From Phycisphaeraceae bacterium (GTDB lineage Bacteria > Planctomycetota > Phycisphaerae > Phycisphaerales > UBA1924): a DNA stretch of 39,622 nt. The notes below the pieces were generated by a model, which was given only the letters and a program-made list of their open reading frames with translations, searched no databases and had not been told where the DNA came from. The stretch spans positions 1 to 39,622 of the forward strand of contig JAJTGZ010000017.1 in NCBI GenBank assembly GCA_021299385.1, written 5' to 3'. Below are positions 32,033-39,622 of the stretch, one piece after another (the stretch's first letter is position 1; every line of letters begins with the position of its first letter). The translations under genes and the position numbers were made by a program.

Positions 32033-33589
32033 ATGTTCCACGCTGTTTCCACTGGCCCGATCACGAACCCGGCTGTTGTTGTCCTCGCCCACTTCAAGGG
32101 TGAGGATGTGTCGGCGATCCTCCCCAAGCGGGCCACTTGGGCTTCGCTGGTTGTCGCAGCGTCCAAGCGTGCCGAGGGTAGTGGGGACCTGGGCACTATC
32201 GCCGAGGCTTTCCCGACCGGCGCTGGCGAGCCTGGGCGTGTGGTCCTGGTGGGGCTGGGCAAGCGTGAGCAGTTCAAGCCCGAGGCCGTGCGCTCGGCGA
32301 TGGCTGCGGTGGCGCGCCGGCTGTCGGCGGTCAAGGAGCCTTCGGCCCTCCTGTCGATCACCCCGGCGTTGCAAGCCGTCGGCGCGAGCATCGAGTATGC
32401 CGGTCGCTGCGCCGGCGAGGCCTTCGGGCTGCTCTCCTGGAGCAACAACGCCTCGAAGGGTGCGCTCGCCGCCAACAGCAACGGCAAGGGTGATAAAGAC
32501 GACAAAAAGTCCAACGGCAAGAAACCAGGCAAGTCGCACGACGACCGCCCGAGCATCACGCTTGACGCGGACAAGAAGGCCTTCAGCAAGGGGCTGGAGT
32601 TTGGCCTGGCCATTTCTAAGTCGGTGAACTTCGCCCGGTCCCTCAGCGAGACGCCGCCGAATATCGCCACGCCGGACTACATCGCCGAGACTGCCCGCGT
32701 GCTCGCTAAGGAGTTTGGGCTTAAGTTCAGCGTGCTGCGTGGCAAGGACCTGGAGAAGGAGCGCCTCGTCGGGCACGTCAACGTCGGCAAGGCGAGCGAA
32801 AACCAGCCGTGCTTCATCAGGCTCGAATACACCCCTGACAAGCCCGCCAAGGGCAAGAACAAACCTGCCGTGCTTATCGGCAAGACGATCACCTACGACA
32901 CCGGCGGGCTTTCGCTCAAGGTCAACAACGGCATGGTCGGGATGAAGCGCGACAAAGACGGGGGGTGCGCCGTCCTCGGGGCCATGCACGCCATCGCCAC
33001 GATCGTCAAGCCGGGCCGGCCCGTCGTCGCACTGCTCTGCTGTGCCGAGAACTGCATCAGCGACGAGGCCTATCGCCCTGACGATGTGCTGACGTACCGC
33101 AACGGCATCACCGTCGAGGTCACCAACACCGACGCCGAGGGGAGGCTGGTGCTCGCCGACGGGTTCTGCTGGGCGTGCGACAAGGAAGACCCGGCGTTCA
33201 TCGTCGAACTGAGCACGCTCACCGGCGGCGTGGTAACGGCCCTGGGCAGCACCTTCTGCGGGATGTTCTGCGAGGATGAAAAACTCCGCGGGCGCATCGA
33301 GGCCGCCTCGGCCGTCAGCGGCGAGCGCGTCTGGCTGCTGCCCCAGCACCAGGAATACCGCGACATGATGAAAAGCCCCGTTGCCGATATCCTCAACAGC
33401 AACCCCAACCGCAAGGCGCACTCGGGTCAAGGCGCGGCGTTCTTGTCCTATTTCGTCGCCGAGGGCACACCCTGGTGCCACCTGGATATCGCCGGCGTCC
33501 ACGTTGCCGAGAGCGATGCGGGGATGTTTGTCAAGGGGAGCAACGGGTGGGGCGTGCGCATCCTGACCGACCTGCTCGGGCAGGAGTGA
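32033..33589 (+). CDS. pepA: Leucyl aminopeptidase (M17)
   Basis: 518 aa from ATG 32033 (CGGAG upstream). Two-metal M17 exopeptidase, cytosolic hexamer. The regulatory N domain (about 1-140) is joined by a Lys/Asp/Gly low-complexity insert (GKGDKDDKKSNGKKPGKSHD). The catalytic domain starts at NFARSLSETPPNIATP and contains GKTITYDTGGLSLK, MKRDKDGG and the signature NTDAEGRL (residues 365-372), which provide the metal ligands. The canonical MKxDMGG is MKRDKDGG here. Confidence 0.95.
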   Translation: MFHAVSTGPITNPAVVVLAHFKGEDVSAILPKRATWASLVVAASKRAEGSGDLGTIAEAFPTGAGEPGRVVLVGLGKREQFKPEAVRSAMAAVARRLSAVKEPSALLSITPALQAVGASIEYAGRCAGEAFGLLSWSNNASKGALAANSNGKGDKDDKKSNGKKPGKSHDDRPSITLDADKKAFSKGLEFGLAISKSVNFARSLSETPPNIATPDYIAETARVLAKEFGLKFSVLRGKDLEKERLVGHVNVGKASENQPCFIRLEYTPDKPAKGKNKPAVLIGKTITYDTGGLSLKVNNGMVGMKRDKDGGCAVLGAMHAIATIVKPGRPVVALLCCAENCISDEAYRPDDVLTYRNGITVEVTNTDAEGRLVLADGFCWACDKEDPAFIVELSTLTGGVVTALGSTFCGMFCEDEKLRGRIEAASAVSGERVWLLPQHQEYRDMMKSPVADILNSNPNRKAHSGQGAAFLSYFVAEGTPWCHLDIAGVHVAESDAGMFVKGSNGWGVRILTDLLGQE

Positions 33590-33655
33590 TCAATAGGCAG
33601 CCATGGTAGATAGATGGTGCCGCACCCCCGGCAAGTTGGCCCCTAAACTACCACC

Positions 33656-34807
33656 ATGGCAACACCCAACGGCCCGGCCCAGGCGAAATCAAACGGAACC
33701 CACAGCACAGCGGGGGCAGCGACTGATGCAGGGGGTCTGGGCACCAAGCGACTGCGTGCCGGCGTCGTTGGCGTCGGGCGTATGGGCCGGCACCACGCCC
33801 GCGTCTACGCCAACTTGCCCGAGACGGTGCTGGTGGGCGTCGTCGACAACGACCCCGAGCGTGCCGAGTCGCTGGCCGAGCAGTTTGGGTGCAAGGTCTT
33901 CTTCAGCGTTGAGCAGTTGATCAAGGCGGGCGTGGACATTGCGTCGATCGCCGTGCCCACGACGCACCACCGCGCCGCCGCCGAGCCGCTGTTGCGCGCG
34001 GGCGTCGCCTGCCTCGTCGAGAAGCCCCTGGCCGGGGACGTCTCTGAGAGCAAACTCATCAAGAAGGCCGCCGACGAGGCCAAGAGCGTGCTGATGGTCG
34101 GGCACATCGAGCGATTCAACCCGATCATGCGCGCCCTGCGCCGACAGACCGGCGGTGTCGAGGAGATCGTCCCCAGGTTCATCGAGGTCATCCGCGTCAG
34201 CCCGATGACCTTCCGCAGCGTCGATATCTCCGTCGTCATGGACATGATGATCCACGACCTGGACGTTGTCATCATGCTCATGGGTGGCCGGGAGCCTGAC
34301 GAGGTCCAGGCCTCGGGCGTTGCGGTCATCACCGAGCACGAGGACATCTGCAACGCCCGCCTGACGTGGCGCCTGCCTACGGGCACATGCGTGGCCAACA
34401 TCACCTGCTCACGACTGGCCCTCAAAACCGAGCGCGTTACACGCATCACCGGCGAGAACGCTTACGTCAAAATCGACTACGGCGCAAAGGCCGGCGTCAT
34501 GATCCGGCGCACCGCCAACCAGGGCCAGATGGCCGAGCTTCGGAACATGCTCCGCCAGGGGGCCGACCTCTCGAACATGAAGTGGTCAGAGCTGGTGCAG
34601 ATGGAGGACCTGCAGGTCGATGAGGGCGAGCCGATCGTCGAGGAGATCAAGGCCTTTTTGCAGGCCGTGCGCACAGGCCAACGCCCGGAGGTCGATGCCG
34701 CGGCGGGCCTGGCGAACGTCCGCACGGCCCAGCGCATCATCGACGCCTGCGCCAAAGAACGCGGCACCGACCGCGCCGGCATGAACGTCCTCACAGGCAT
34801 GGCCTGA
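33656..34807 (+). CDS. Gfo/Idh/MocA-family oxidoreductase
   Basis: 383 aa. Rossmann domain with GVVGVGRMGRHHARVYANL (about residues 36-54), then VEKPLAGD carrying the catalytic Lys and GHIERFNP. The long C-terminal beta domain begins near FIEVIRV. It is most like nucleotide-sugar dehydrogenases that make the 3-keto sugar in lipid A precursor synthesis (GnnA type), and the LpxL-type acyltransferase next door supports an envelope lipid role. Inositol or other sugar dehydrogenase remains possible. Confidence 0.85.
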   Translation: MATPNGPAQAKSNGTHSTAGAATDAGGLGTKRLRAGVVGVGRMGRHHARVYANLPETVLVGVVDNDPERAESLAEQFGCKVFFSVEQLIKAGVDIASIAVPTTHHRAAAEPLLRAGVACLVEKPLAGDVSESKLIKKAADEAKSVLMVGHIERFNPIMRALRRQTGGVEEIVPRFIEVIRVSPMTFRSVDISVVMDMMIHDLDVVIMLMGGREPDEVQASGVAVITEHEDICNARLTWRLPTGTCVANITCSRLALKTERVTRITGENAYVKIDYGAKAGVMIRRTANQGQMAELRNMLRQGADLSNMKWSELVQMEDLQVDEGEPIVEEIKAFLQAVRTGQRPEVDAAAGLANVRTAQRIIDACAKERGTDRAGMNVLTGMA

Positions 34808-34811
34808 ACCC

Positions 34812-34857
34812 GGTGGGGCGGGCTTCCCAGCTGGTGGGGCGGGCTTCCCAGCCCGCC
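34812..34857. repeat. Direct repeat and hairpin between convergent genes
   Basis: GGTGGGGCGGGCTTCCCAGC occurs twice in tandem (34812-34831 and 34833-34852). The second copy continues into a perfect 8-bp hairpin, GGCGGGCT / AGCCCGCC (34838-34857), with loop TCCC. It may act as a bidirectional 3'-end structure for the convergent genes, but there is no T tract. Confidence 0.7.
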
Positions 34858-34874
34858 TATCCCCAGGCCCACTC

Positions 34875-36038
34875 TCACCCCTCAAACCCAATCTCATCCC
34901 CCTGCTCATCCTTCCGCTTTTCCTTCCCCAAACCCCTCACCTTCTGCGGCCCTTGCGCCCACTCTGCCGCATCACGCTCACTCCGCGCGATGATCCTGCC
35001 CAGTTCCCCATCGGTCATCCACGGCAACTCTGATAGTTTCTGCACCAAGGCCTTCGGGAACGGCTTCCCCTCCCGCTCATGCCTCGGCCGGCTCTTCCAG
35101 AACCGGTGCATCCACAGCGTCTGCTCCGGCGCCTCGCGGATCGCGTCTTCTAGCGCACGCCTGTACCGAGCCGCGATATAAAACACCGGGTCCGGCTGGC
35201 TCTCCCAGTCCTCCGGCCCAAAGGCATCGGCAACGTGCAGGTCAAACCGCAACGCCCGTGGCCGGACCTTGGCCCCCTCACCCGCCGGCCCGACAACCTC
35301 CCCACCCACACGCTTGCACCACCCGACGACCACCGGTATCCCGTACCGCGCCGCCGTGAGGCCGATCGCCTTGTACGTGCTCGCCAGCCGACCAAAGAAC
35401 GGCACAAACAGCCCGCGGTCCCCGGCGTTCTGATCGGCCACAAACGCTGGGCACTCACCCCGGTCGATGATCCCCGGCAGCCGCTTGGCCGCGCCAAACT
35501 TGTCAACCAGGTACAGCCCCCGCCTTGACCGGCTCTGCTGCAGCCACGCGTCGAGCGGCCGCAGGTCCAGCGGTCGATAGAGCGCGTGCACCTTGAACTG
35601 CAGCATCGCGATGAGTTGCCCCGTCAACTCCCAGTTGCCCACGTGCCCAGTAACCAGGATCACCGACTTGCCCGTGAGCAGTTTGTCCAGGGCCTTGGAT
35701 ATATCGTGCAGCCTGGCACGCTCGGGCCACCCGTCCTGGTTCATGATCCGGTTGGTCCCGGCGATCTCCACCCCGAGCATCGCCAGGTGCTCATACCCGT
35801 GCACGGCGTGCGCGCGCCGGCGCTCCTCTGTCCAGTCCGGGAAGGCCTCCTTGAGGTTGTCCGCCGCCCGATCGAGGCGCTTGCGGTTGAGCGGCGACCG
35901 CGCAAACGCCCGCCCCATCTGCGCTGCCGCGGCGATCGTCGCGTCCGGGTCGCCGACCGTCGCCGCCGCCAGCACGGCACGCATGGTGCCATAGGTGGCG
36001 TATCCAAGGGCCGATCTGGCAAGGCTCGATGCGTTCAC
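34875..36038 (-). CDS. LpxL/HtrB-type lysophospholipid acyltransferase
   Basis: 387 aa. Transfers a secondary acyl chain, typically to lipid A, at the inner membrane. The catalytic H-x4-E is H132-E137 in TGHVGNWELTG. FVADQNAGDRGLFVPFFGRLAS and the late PEQTLWMHRFWKSRP are the other family blocks. About 80 residues longer than LpxL, with a charged C-terminal tail. Only a weak N-terminal membrane segment is visible. With the neighbouring sugar dehydrogenase it suggests an outer membrane with a lipid A-like molecule. Confidence 0.9.
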   Translation of the reverse strand: MNASSLARSALGYATYGTMRAVLAAATVGDPDATIAAAAQMGRAFARSPLNRKRLDRAADNLKEAFPDWTEERRRAHAVHGYEHLAMLGVEIAGTNRIMNQDGWPERARLHDISKALDKLLTGKSVILVTGHVGNWELTGQLIAMLQFKVHALYRPLDLRPLDAWLQQSRSRRGLYLVDKFGAAKRLPGIIDRGECPAFVADQNAGDRGLFVPFFGRLASTYKAIGLTAARYGIPVVVGWCKRVGGEVVGPAGEGAKVRPRALRFDLHVADAFGPEDWESQPDPVFYIAARYRRALEDAIREAPEQTLWMHRFWKSRPRHEREGKPFPKALVQKLSELPWMTDGELGRIIARSERDAAEWAQGPQKVRGLGKEKRKDEQGDEIGFEG

Positions 36039-36112
36039 GGAGCAAGAGCGTATAACGACAACCGGGGTGCCGTCGGCGGGAGCTCGTTTTGCGACTGCGT
36101 ATGTACTATAGA

Positions 36113-36290
36113 GTTTTTACCACAGAGACACAGAGACACAGAGACACAGAGACACAGAGGCACAGAGAAAAGAGATGCAGGGGTTGTGCAACAAAGGCAA
36201 ATCTTAAGCATCTGCCTTTCTCTGTGCCTCTGTGTCTCTGTGGTGAAATGCATTTTCTGTTTGTCGAGCAGGCTGAAAACCTGCACCACG
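36113..36290. repeat. Inverted-repeat element, 'cacagaga' family, copy B
   Basis: The left arm begins TTTTTACCACAGAGACAC and includes four to five tandem CACAGAGA units; the right arm, up to 36247, reads CTGTGCCTCTGTGTCTCTGT and ends GGTGA. The core (GGGGTTGTGC...CATCTGCCTTTC) and the 3' flank (GCAGGCTGAAAACCTGCACC) align with copy A at 3831. It fills the gap between pheT and lpxL. Confidence 0.8.
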
Positions 36291-36300
36291 GGCACCGCGC

Positions 36301-38406
36301 TCATATCCGCAGCGTTGCGCCCAGTTGCGACTGCATCGCACCGACGACGGCCTGCACCTGCGGGGTTACCTCTTCGTCGCGCAGCGTCCGCGTCGGGTCG
36401 CGGAAGGTCATACGCAGCGTAACGCTCTTGTGCCCGGCGTTCAATGGCTTGCCCCGGTAGGTGCCCAGGAACCGCCACGATTCGATCAGTGCGGGCCTCG
36501 TCGCTGAGAGCACGCCCTCGATCTGCGACCAGAGGACACCCTCGCCGACGATGAGGCTCAGGTCGCGCTCGACGGCCGGGGTCGTCGGCAGTTCACGCAC
36601 CGCCGAGCGCGGGGGGAAGGCCTCCAGCAGCGGCTGAATCTCTACCTCCGCGACCGCGACCGGCCCTTGCAGGTCGTAGAGCGCGCTCGCCTGCGCACTG
36701 GCCAACCCGAGCACGCCGATCGGCTTGCCGGCGAGCATGATCGTCGCCGACGGGTCCACCCCGGGTAGACCGCCGGCGCTTTGGGGCACAAACGCAAGCC
36801 CCGCACCACCCCCGGCCAGTGCATAGACCGCACGCTCGACGCTGCCGCGGATCGTGCCGATCGCCCCCTGCTTGCGCTCCATGGCCGAGCCTGCGGGTGG
36901 CGCGTCGGCCAGCAGCGCCAGCACCCGGCGTTCTGCGCTCGCGCCCGTGCTGGCGTCCTGGGCAAAGACCGCCGCGATCTCAAAGAGCCGAACACCACCC
37001 TCGGCATGCACGCGCGCATCCTGGTTCGCCCGCCGGCACGCCAGCAGCCCGGGCAGCACGCTGGGCCGGCAGACGCCCTCCTCGCCGCGCCGGCCGTCGC
37101 TGACGCGCACCAACTGCATGCCCGCCGGGAGGAACATCTTCGCCTGTTTGCCGCTGGTGAAGCTGAACGTCAGGGCCTCAAAGTACCCCAAACCCGTCAG
37201 CACACGCGTCAGTTCCCGCCTCCCCTGCTCGGTGCCCTGCAGCGGCGCAACGCGCACGCCCAGCACCTCGGGGATCGTCAACTTGTCGTACCCGTGCGTA
37301 CGGATGACCTCCTCGATCAGGTCCACCTCGATCTTGACGTCATGCCGATGCGCCGGCACAACAACCCGCCACTGCGCCCCGTCCGGCCCTCCCTCAGCCT
37401 GCACCCCAAACCCGTGCGCACGGAGAATGCGCTCAACGACCTCGGCATCGATTGCCAACCCCAACACGGATTCAAGCCTGCGAGCCCGCAGCGTGATCTG
37501 CGTTGCCGGCGCATCAGGGCTGTTGCCGCTGGCGAAGGTGGGTTCGACTTTCCCCCCGGCCACTTCCAGCAGCAGCTCGATGAGCCGAGCCGCCGCGGCG
37601 GGCATCGTCCGCTGGTCGACAAATCGCTCGTAGCGGTGCCCGGCGTCGGTGCGAAGATTGTGCCTACGTGCGGCCAGGCGCACCAGCACAGGGTCCCACG
37701 TGGCGACCTCCAGCAGCACATCGCTGGTGCGATCAGACACGGCCGTCGCCGAGCCACCCATGACCCCGGCCAAACTGATCGGGCGCGCCCCCTCGGGCCC
37801 GTCGCAGATCACCAGTTCACCCCCGCCCAGTGTGATCGTCTGCCCGTCCAGCAGAGGAAGTTTTTCCCCCTTTGCCGCGGGGCGAACCACCAGCGCGCTA
37901 CCAGCGACAGCGTTGCGGTCAAAGACGTGCGAGGGCTGGCCCAGCTCGTGCAGGACAAAGTTGGTTACGTCCACAACGTTGTTGATCGAGCGCTGGCCGA
38001 TGGCCTCCAGGCGTGTGCGCAGCCATTGCGGCGATGGCCCAACCTTCACGCCCCGGATGCAGTAGAGCACAAACGCAGGGCACCCGGCGGCCTTGCACCG
38101 GTTCTCAACACCCACCCCCCCGGCTGACGCCCCCGCCGAGGGGCCCGACGAGGCGCTGACAGCAGCCGAGGCCGGTGGCGTGAACCCCCGCCCACTCAGT
38201 GCTGCAACTTCGCGCGCCAGCCCCACGTGCGAGAGGCAATCCCCCCGGTTGCTCGTCAGTTCGACTTCCAACTGCACGTCCCCGCCCGGCAGGGGTGTGG
38301 TGCTGTCGATCGGCAGCCCGGCAAAGGTGAGCAGGTCCTGGGCCTGCTCGCCGGTGAGGTCTCCGGGCGACAGATAGGCGTTGATCCACGCGACGCTGGC
38401 TTTCAT
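36301..38406 (-). CDS. pheT: Phenylalanine--tRNA ligase beta subunit, lacking the OB-fold domain
   Basis: 701 aa (E. coli 795). Large subunit of PheRS; carries editing and tRNA recognition. The N-terminal segment MKASVAWINAYL...LTFAGLPID runs directly into VELTSNRGDCLSHVGLARE, so the EMAP/OB-fold tRNA-binding domain (B2, about 100 residues in other PheT proteins) is missing. The B3/B4 editing part, the B5 DNA-binding-like region, the catalytic-like fold with MLVRVS... and the C-terminal anticodon-binding FDX-ACB domain (TPAVERDLSLIVGE to the end) are present. pheS is not adjacent. Confidence 0.93.
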   Translation of the reverse strand: MKASVAWINAYLSPGDLTGEQAQDLLTFAGLPIDSTTPLPGGDVQLEVELTSNRGDCLSHVGLAREVAALSGRGFTPPASAAVSASSGPSAGASAGGVGVENRCKAAGCPAFVLYCIRGVKVGPSPQWLRTRLEAIGQRSINNVVDVTNFVLHELGQPSHVFDRNAVAGSALVVRPAAKGEKLPLLDGQTITLGGGELVICDGPEGARPISLAGVMGGSATAVSDRTSDVLLEVATWDPVLVRLAARRHNLRTDAGHRYERFVDQRTMPAAAARLIELLLEVAGGKVEPTFASGNSPDAPATQITLRARRLESVLGLAIDAEVVERILRAHGFGVQAEGGPDGAQWRVVVPAHRHDVKIEVDLIEEVIRTHGYDKLTIPEVLGVRVAPLQGTEQGRRELTRVLTGLGYFEALTFSFTSGKQAKMFLPAGMQLVRVSDGRRGEEGVCRPSVLPGLLACRRANQDARVHAEGGVRLFEIAAVFAQDASTGASAERRVLALLADAPPAGSAMERKQGAIGTIRGSVERAVYALAGGGAGLAFVPQSAGGLPGVDPSATIMLAGKPIGVLGLASAQASALYDLQGPVAVAEVEIQPLLEAFPPRSAVRELPTTPAVERDLSLIVGEGVLWSQIEGVLSATRPALIESWRFLGTYRGKPLNAGHKSVTLRMTFRDPTRTLRDEEVTPQVQAVVGAMQSQLGATLRI

Positions 38407-38474
38407 AGGCCCGCAGGATAGGTGCCAGCACGGCGTGCCCGAACCGGCGGCGGACCGCTCCAGTATGATCCGCC

Positions 38475-39622
38475 GTGGACCAAGCCCGACAAGCCCGCCT
38501 CGCCCGGCTGCTCAAACAGGCACGCGATCTGCCCGCCGGGCCGGGCGTCTATCTCATGAAAGACGCGCAAGGCACCGTCGTCTACGTCGGCAAAGCCCTC
38601 AACCTCCCCGACCGCGCCAGCAGCTACTTTGTTCCCTCGGCCGACCTAGGCCCACAAAAACAGCCGATGCTCGAAGTCATCGAAGACATCGAAGCGATCC
38701 CCTGCCAGAGCGAGTGGGAGGCCCTGCTGACAGAAGCCAGACTAGTCAAAGACCTCCGCCCCACGCCCAAGTTCAACACCCGGCTCAAAGACGGCAAGAC
38801 CTTCCCCTACCTCATCGTCACCCAGCGCGAAGACTATCCGCGCGTGCTCGTTACACGCGACCCGCGCCAGCACGCAGACCTGGGCTCCAAGGTCTTCGGG
38901 CCCTTCACCAACAGCAACGCCCTTCGCGAGGGCGTGCAGATGCTCCAGCGGGCGTTCAAGTTCCGCACCTGCGGGCTGGACATCGTCGCCGGGGACAAAC
39001 GCAACCGCTTCTTCCGCCCCTGCCTGCTGCACGCGATCGACCGCTGCACGGCCCCGTGCGCCGAGCGCATCTCGCCGGGGGCATACCGGGTGGATGTTGA
39101 CCGGTTTGTGCGGTTCCTCAACTCCAAGCAGAGCGTGATGCTGCGCGAGCTGCACGCGGAGATGAACGAGGCGAGCCGAGCGCAGCGGTTCGAGCACGCC
39201 GCGGTGCTGCGCGACCAGATCAAGACGCTCGAAAAACTCGGCGAGCGTGGCCGCGTCTCCGATGGGTTCCAGCCCGAGACCGAGGCCCTCTTGGCCGACC
39301 CGGCGGGGGGTTGCCGGAGTTTGCAGAGGCTGCTGAAGGTCGAGAACCCGGTCCGCTGCGTCGAGGGCTTTGACATCGCGCACCTGATGGGCAATCAGAC
39401 CGTCGCCAGCAAGGTCTGCTTCATGGACGGCCGGCCATTCAAGGAGCAGTACCGCCGGTTCAAGATCAACAGCGCGGGCAACGACGACTACTCGGCCATG
39501 CGCGAGGTCATCAGCCGTCGCTTCCGCGAGGCCGGCGCAGGGCAGGAGCTGTATCCCGACGTCATCCTCATCGACGGCGGCCCCGGCCAGCTCGGCGCTG
39601 CGATGGAGGCCTTTGCAACCCT
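38475..39622 (+). CDS. uvrC: Excinuclease ABC subunit C (5' part)
   Basis: 382 codons from GTG 38475, open at the window edge. Makes the dual incisions of nucleotide-excision repair. The GIY-YIG nuclease domain starts at residue about 21 (PGVYLMKDAQGTVVYVGKAL), then SEWEALLTEARLVKDLRPTPKFN. KVFGPFTNS and RPCLLHAIDRCTAPC follow, with a UVR-type helix pair (AQRFEHAAVLRDQIKTL). The RNase H-like domain begins CVEGFDIAHLMG and reaches LIDGGPGQL. Divergent from pheT over 68 bp. Confidence 0.95.
   Translation, partial: MDQARQARLARLLKQARDLPAGPGVYLMKDAQGTVVYVGKALNLPDRASSYFVPSADLGPQKQPMLEVIEDIEAIPCQSEWEALLTEARLVKDLRPTPKFNTRLKDGKTFPYLIVTQREDYPRVLVTRDPRQHADLGSKVFGPFTNSNALREGVQMLQRAFKFRTCGLDIVAGDKRNRFFRPCLLHAIDRCTAPCAERISPGAYRVDVDRFVRFLNSKQSVMLRELHAEMNEASRAQRFEHAAVLRDQIKTLEKLGERGRVSDGFQPETEALLADPAGGCRSLQRLLKVENPVRCVEGFDIAHLMGNQTVASKVCFMDGRPFKEQYRRFKINSAGNDDYSAMREVISRRFREAGAGQELYPDVILIDGGPGQLGAAMEAFAT

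Noticed and set aside
36035-36478. 147-codon minus-strand frame between pheT and lpxL
   Set aside because: It translates the inverted-repeat element (TETQRHRE-like text) and overlaps the pheT end.

Overview
The window reads as chromosomal DNA from a GC-rich planctomycete, most likely class Phycisphaerae. The signs are peptidoglycan genes (murC, murB, ddl) next to planctomycete-style proteins: a TPR-YggX fusion, DUF1572 and DinB proteins, a prepilin-type protein with a short N-terminal leader, and a membrane protein with a C-terminal zinc ribbon. Many start codons lack a clear Shine-Dalgarno sequence. The taxonomic call is an inference; there is no rRNA in the window.

Layout. 1-1.6 kb: the 3' end of a tRNA, a frameshifted small gene and five copies of a three-hairpin repeat. 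1.6-3.8 kb: pyrD, a Nudix hydrolase and purE (nucleotide metabolism). 4.0-8.5 kb: a TPR-YggX protein, then murC, murB and ddl. 8.6-11.7 kb: a RhlE-type DEAD-box helicase and a PilZ-receiver-Hpt-like regulator. 12.1-15.3 kb: half of an ATP synthase operon (atpI-B-E-F-H); the F1 core genes atpA, G, D and C do not follow. 15.4-18.7 kb: a truncated IS5-type transposase, a VOC protein, a flavodoxin-like reductase, a membrane protein and a prepilin-like protein. 18.9-24 kb: a GH20 hexosaminidase overlapping anmK (peptidoglycan amino-sugar salvage), folP and a sugar-nucleotide epimerase. 24.1-27.7 kb: DUF1328 and SYLF envelope proteins, tyrS and two DinB-superfamily proteins. 27.8-31.3 kb: a TPP riboswitch leading an alkD-like gene, thiC and a small gene, with overlapping ends. 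31.4-39.6 kb: a zinc-ribbon membrane protein, pepA, a Gfo/Idh/MocA oxidoreductase, an LpxL-type acyltransferase, pheT, and the 5' part of uvrC, which runs off the right edge.

Most genes are housekeeping. The unusual material is in the repeats and in gene architecture. ThiC carries two in-frame 23-bp-arm palindromes placed exactly 300 bp apart. The TPP riboswitch ends one base before the start codon of a DNA-alkylation-repair-like gene. PheT lacks its OB-fold domain. Val-Thr codon pairs almost always avoid GTGAC and GTCAC, as if under restriction-site pressure. G/C strand skew changes sign near 28-30 kb whatever the gene orientation. I found no CRISPR array, prophage or complete mobile element.
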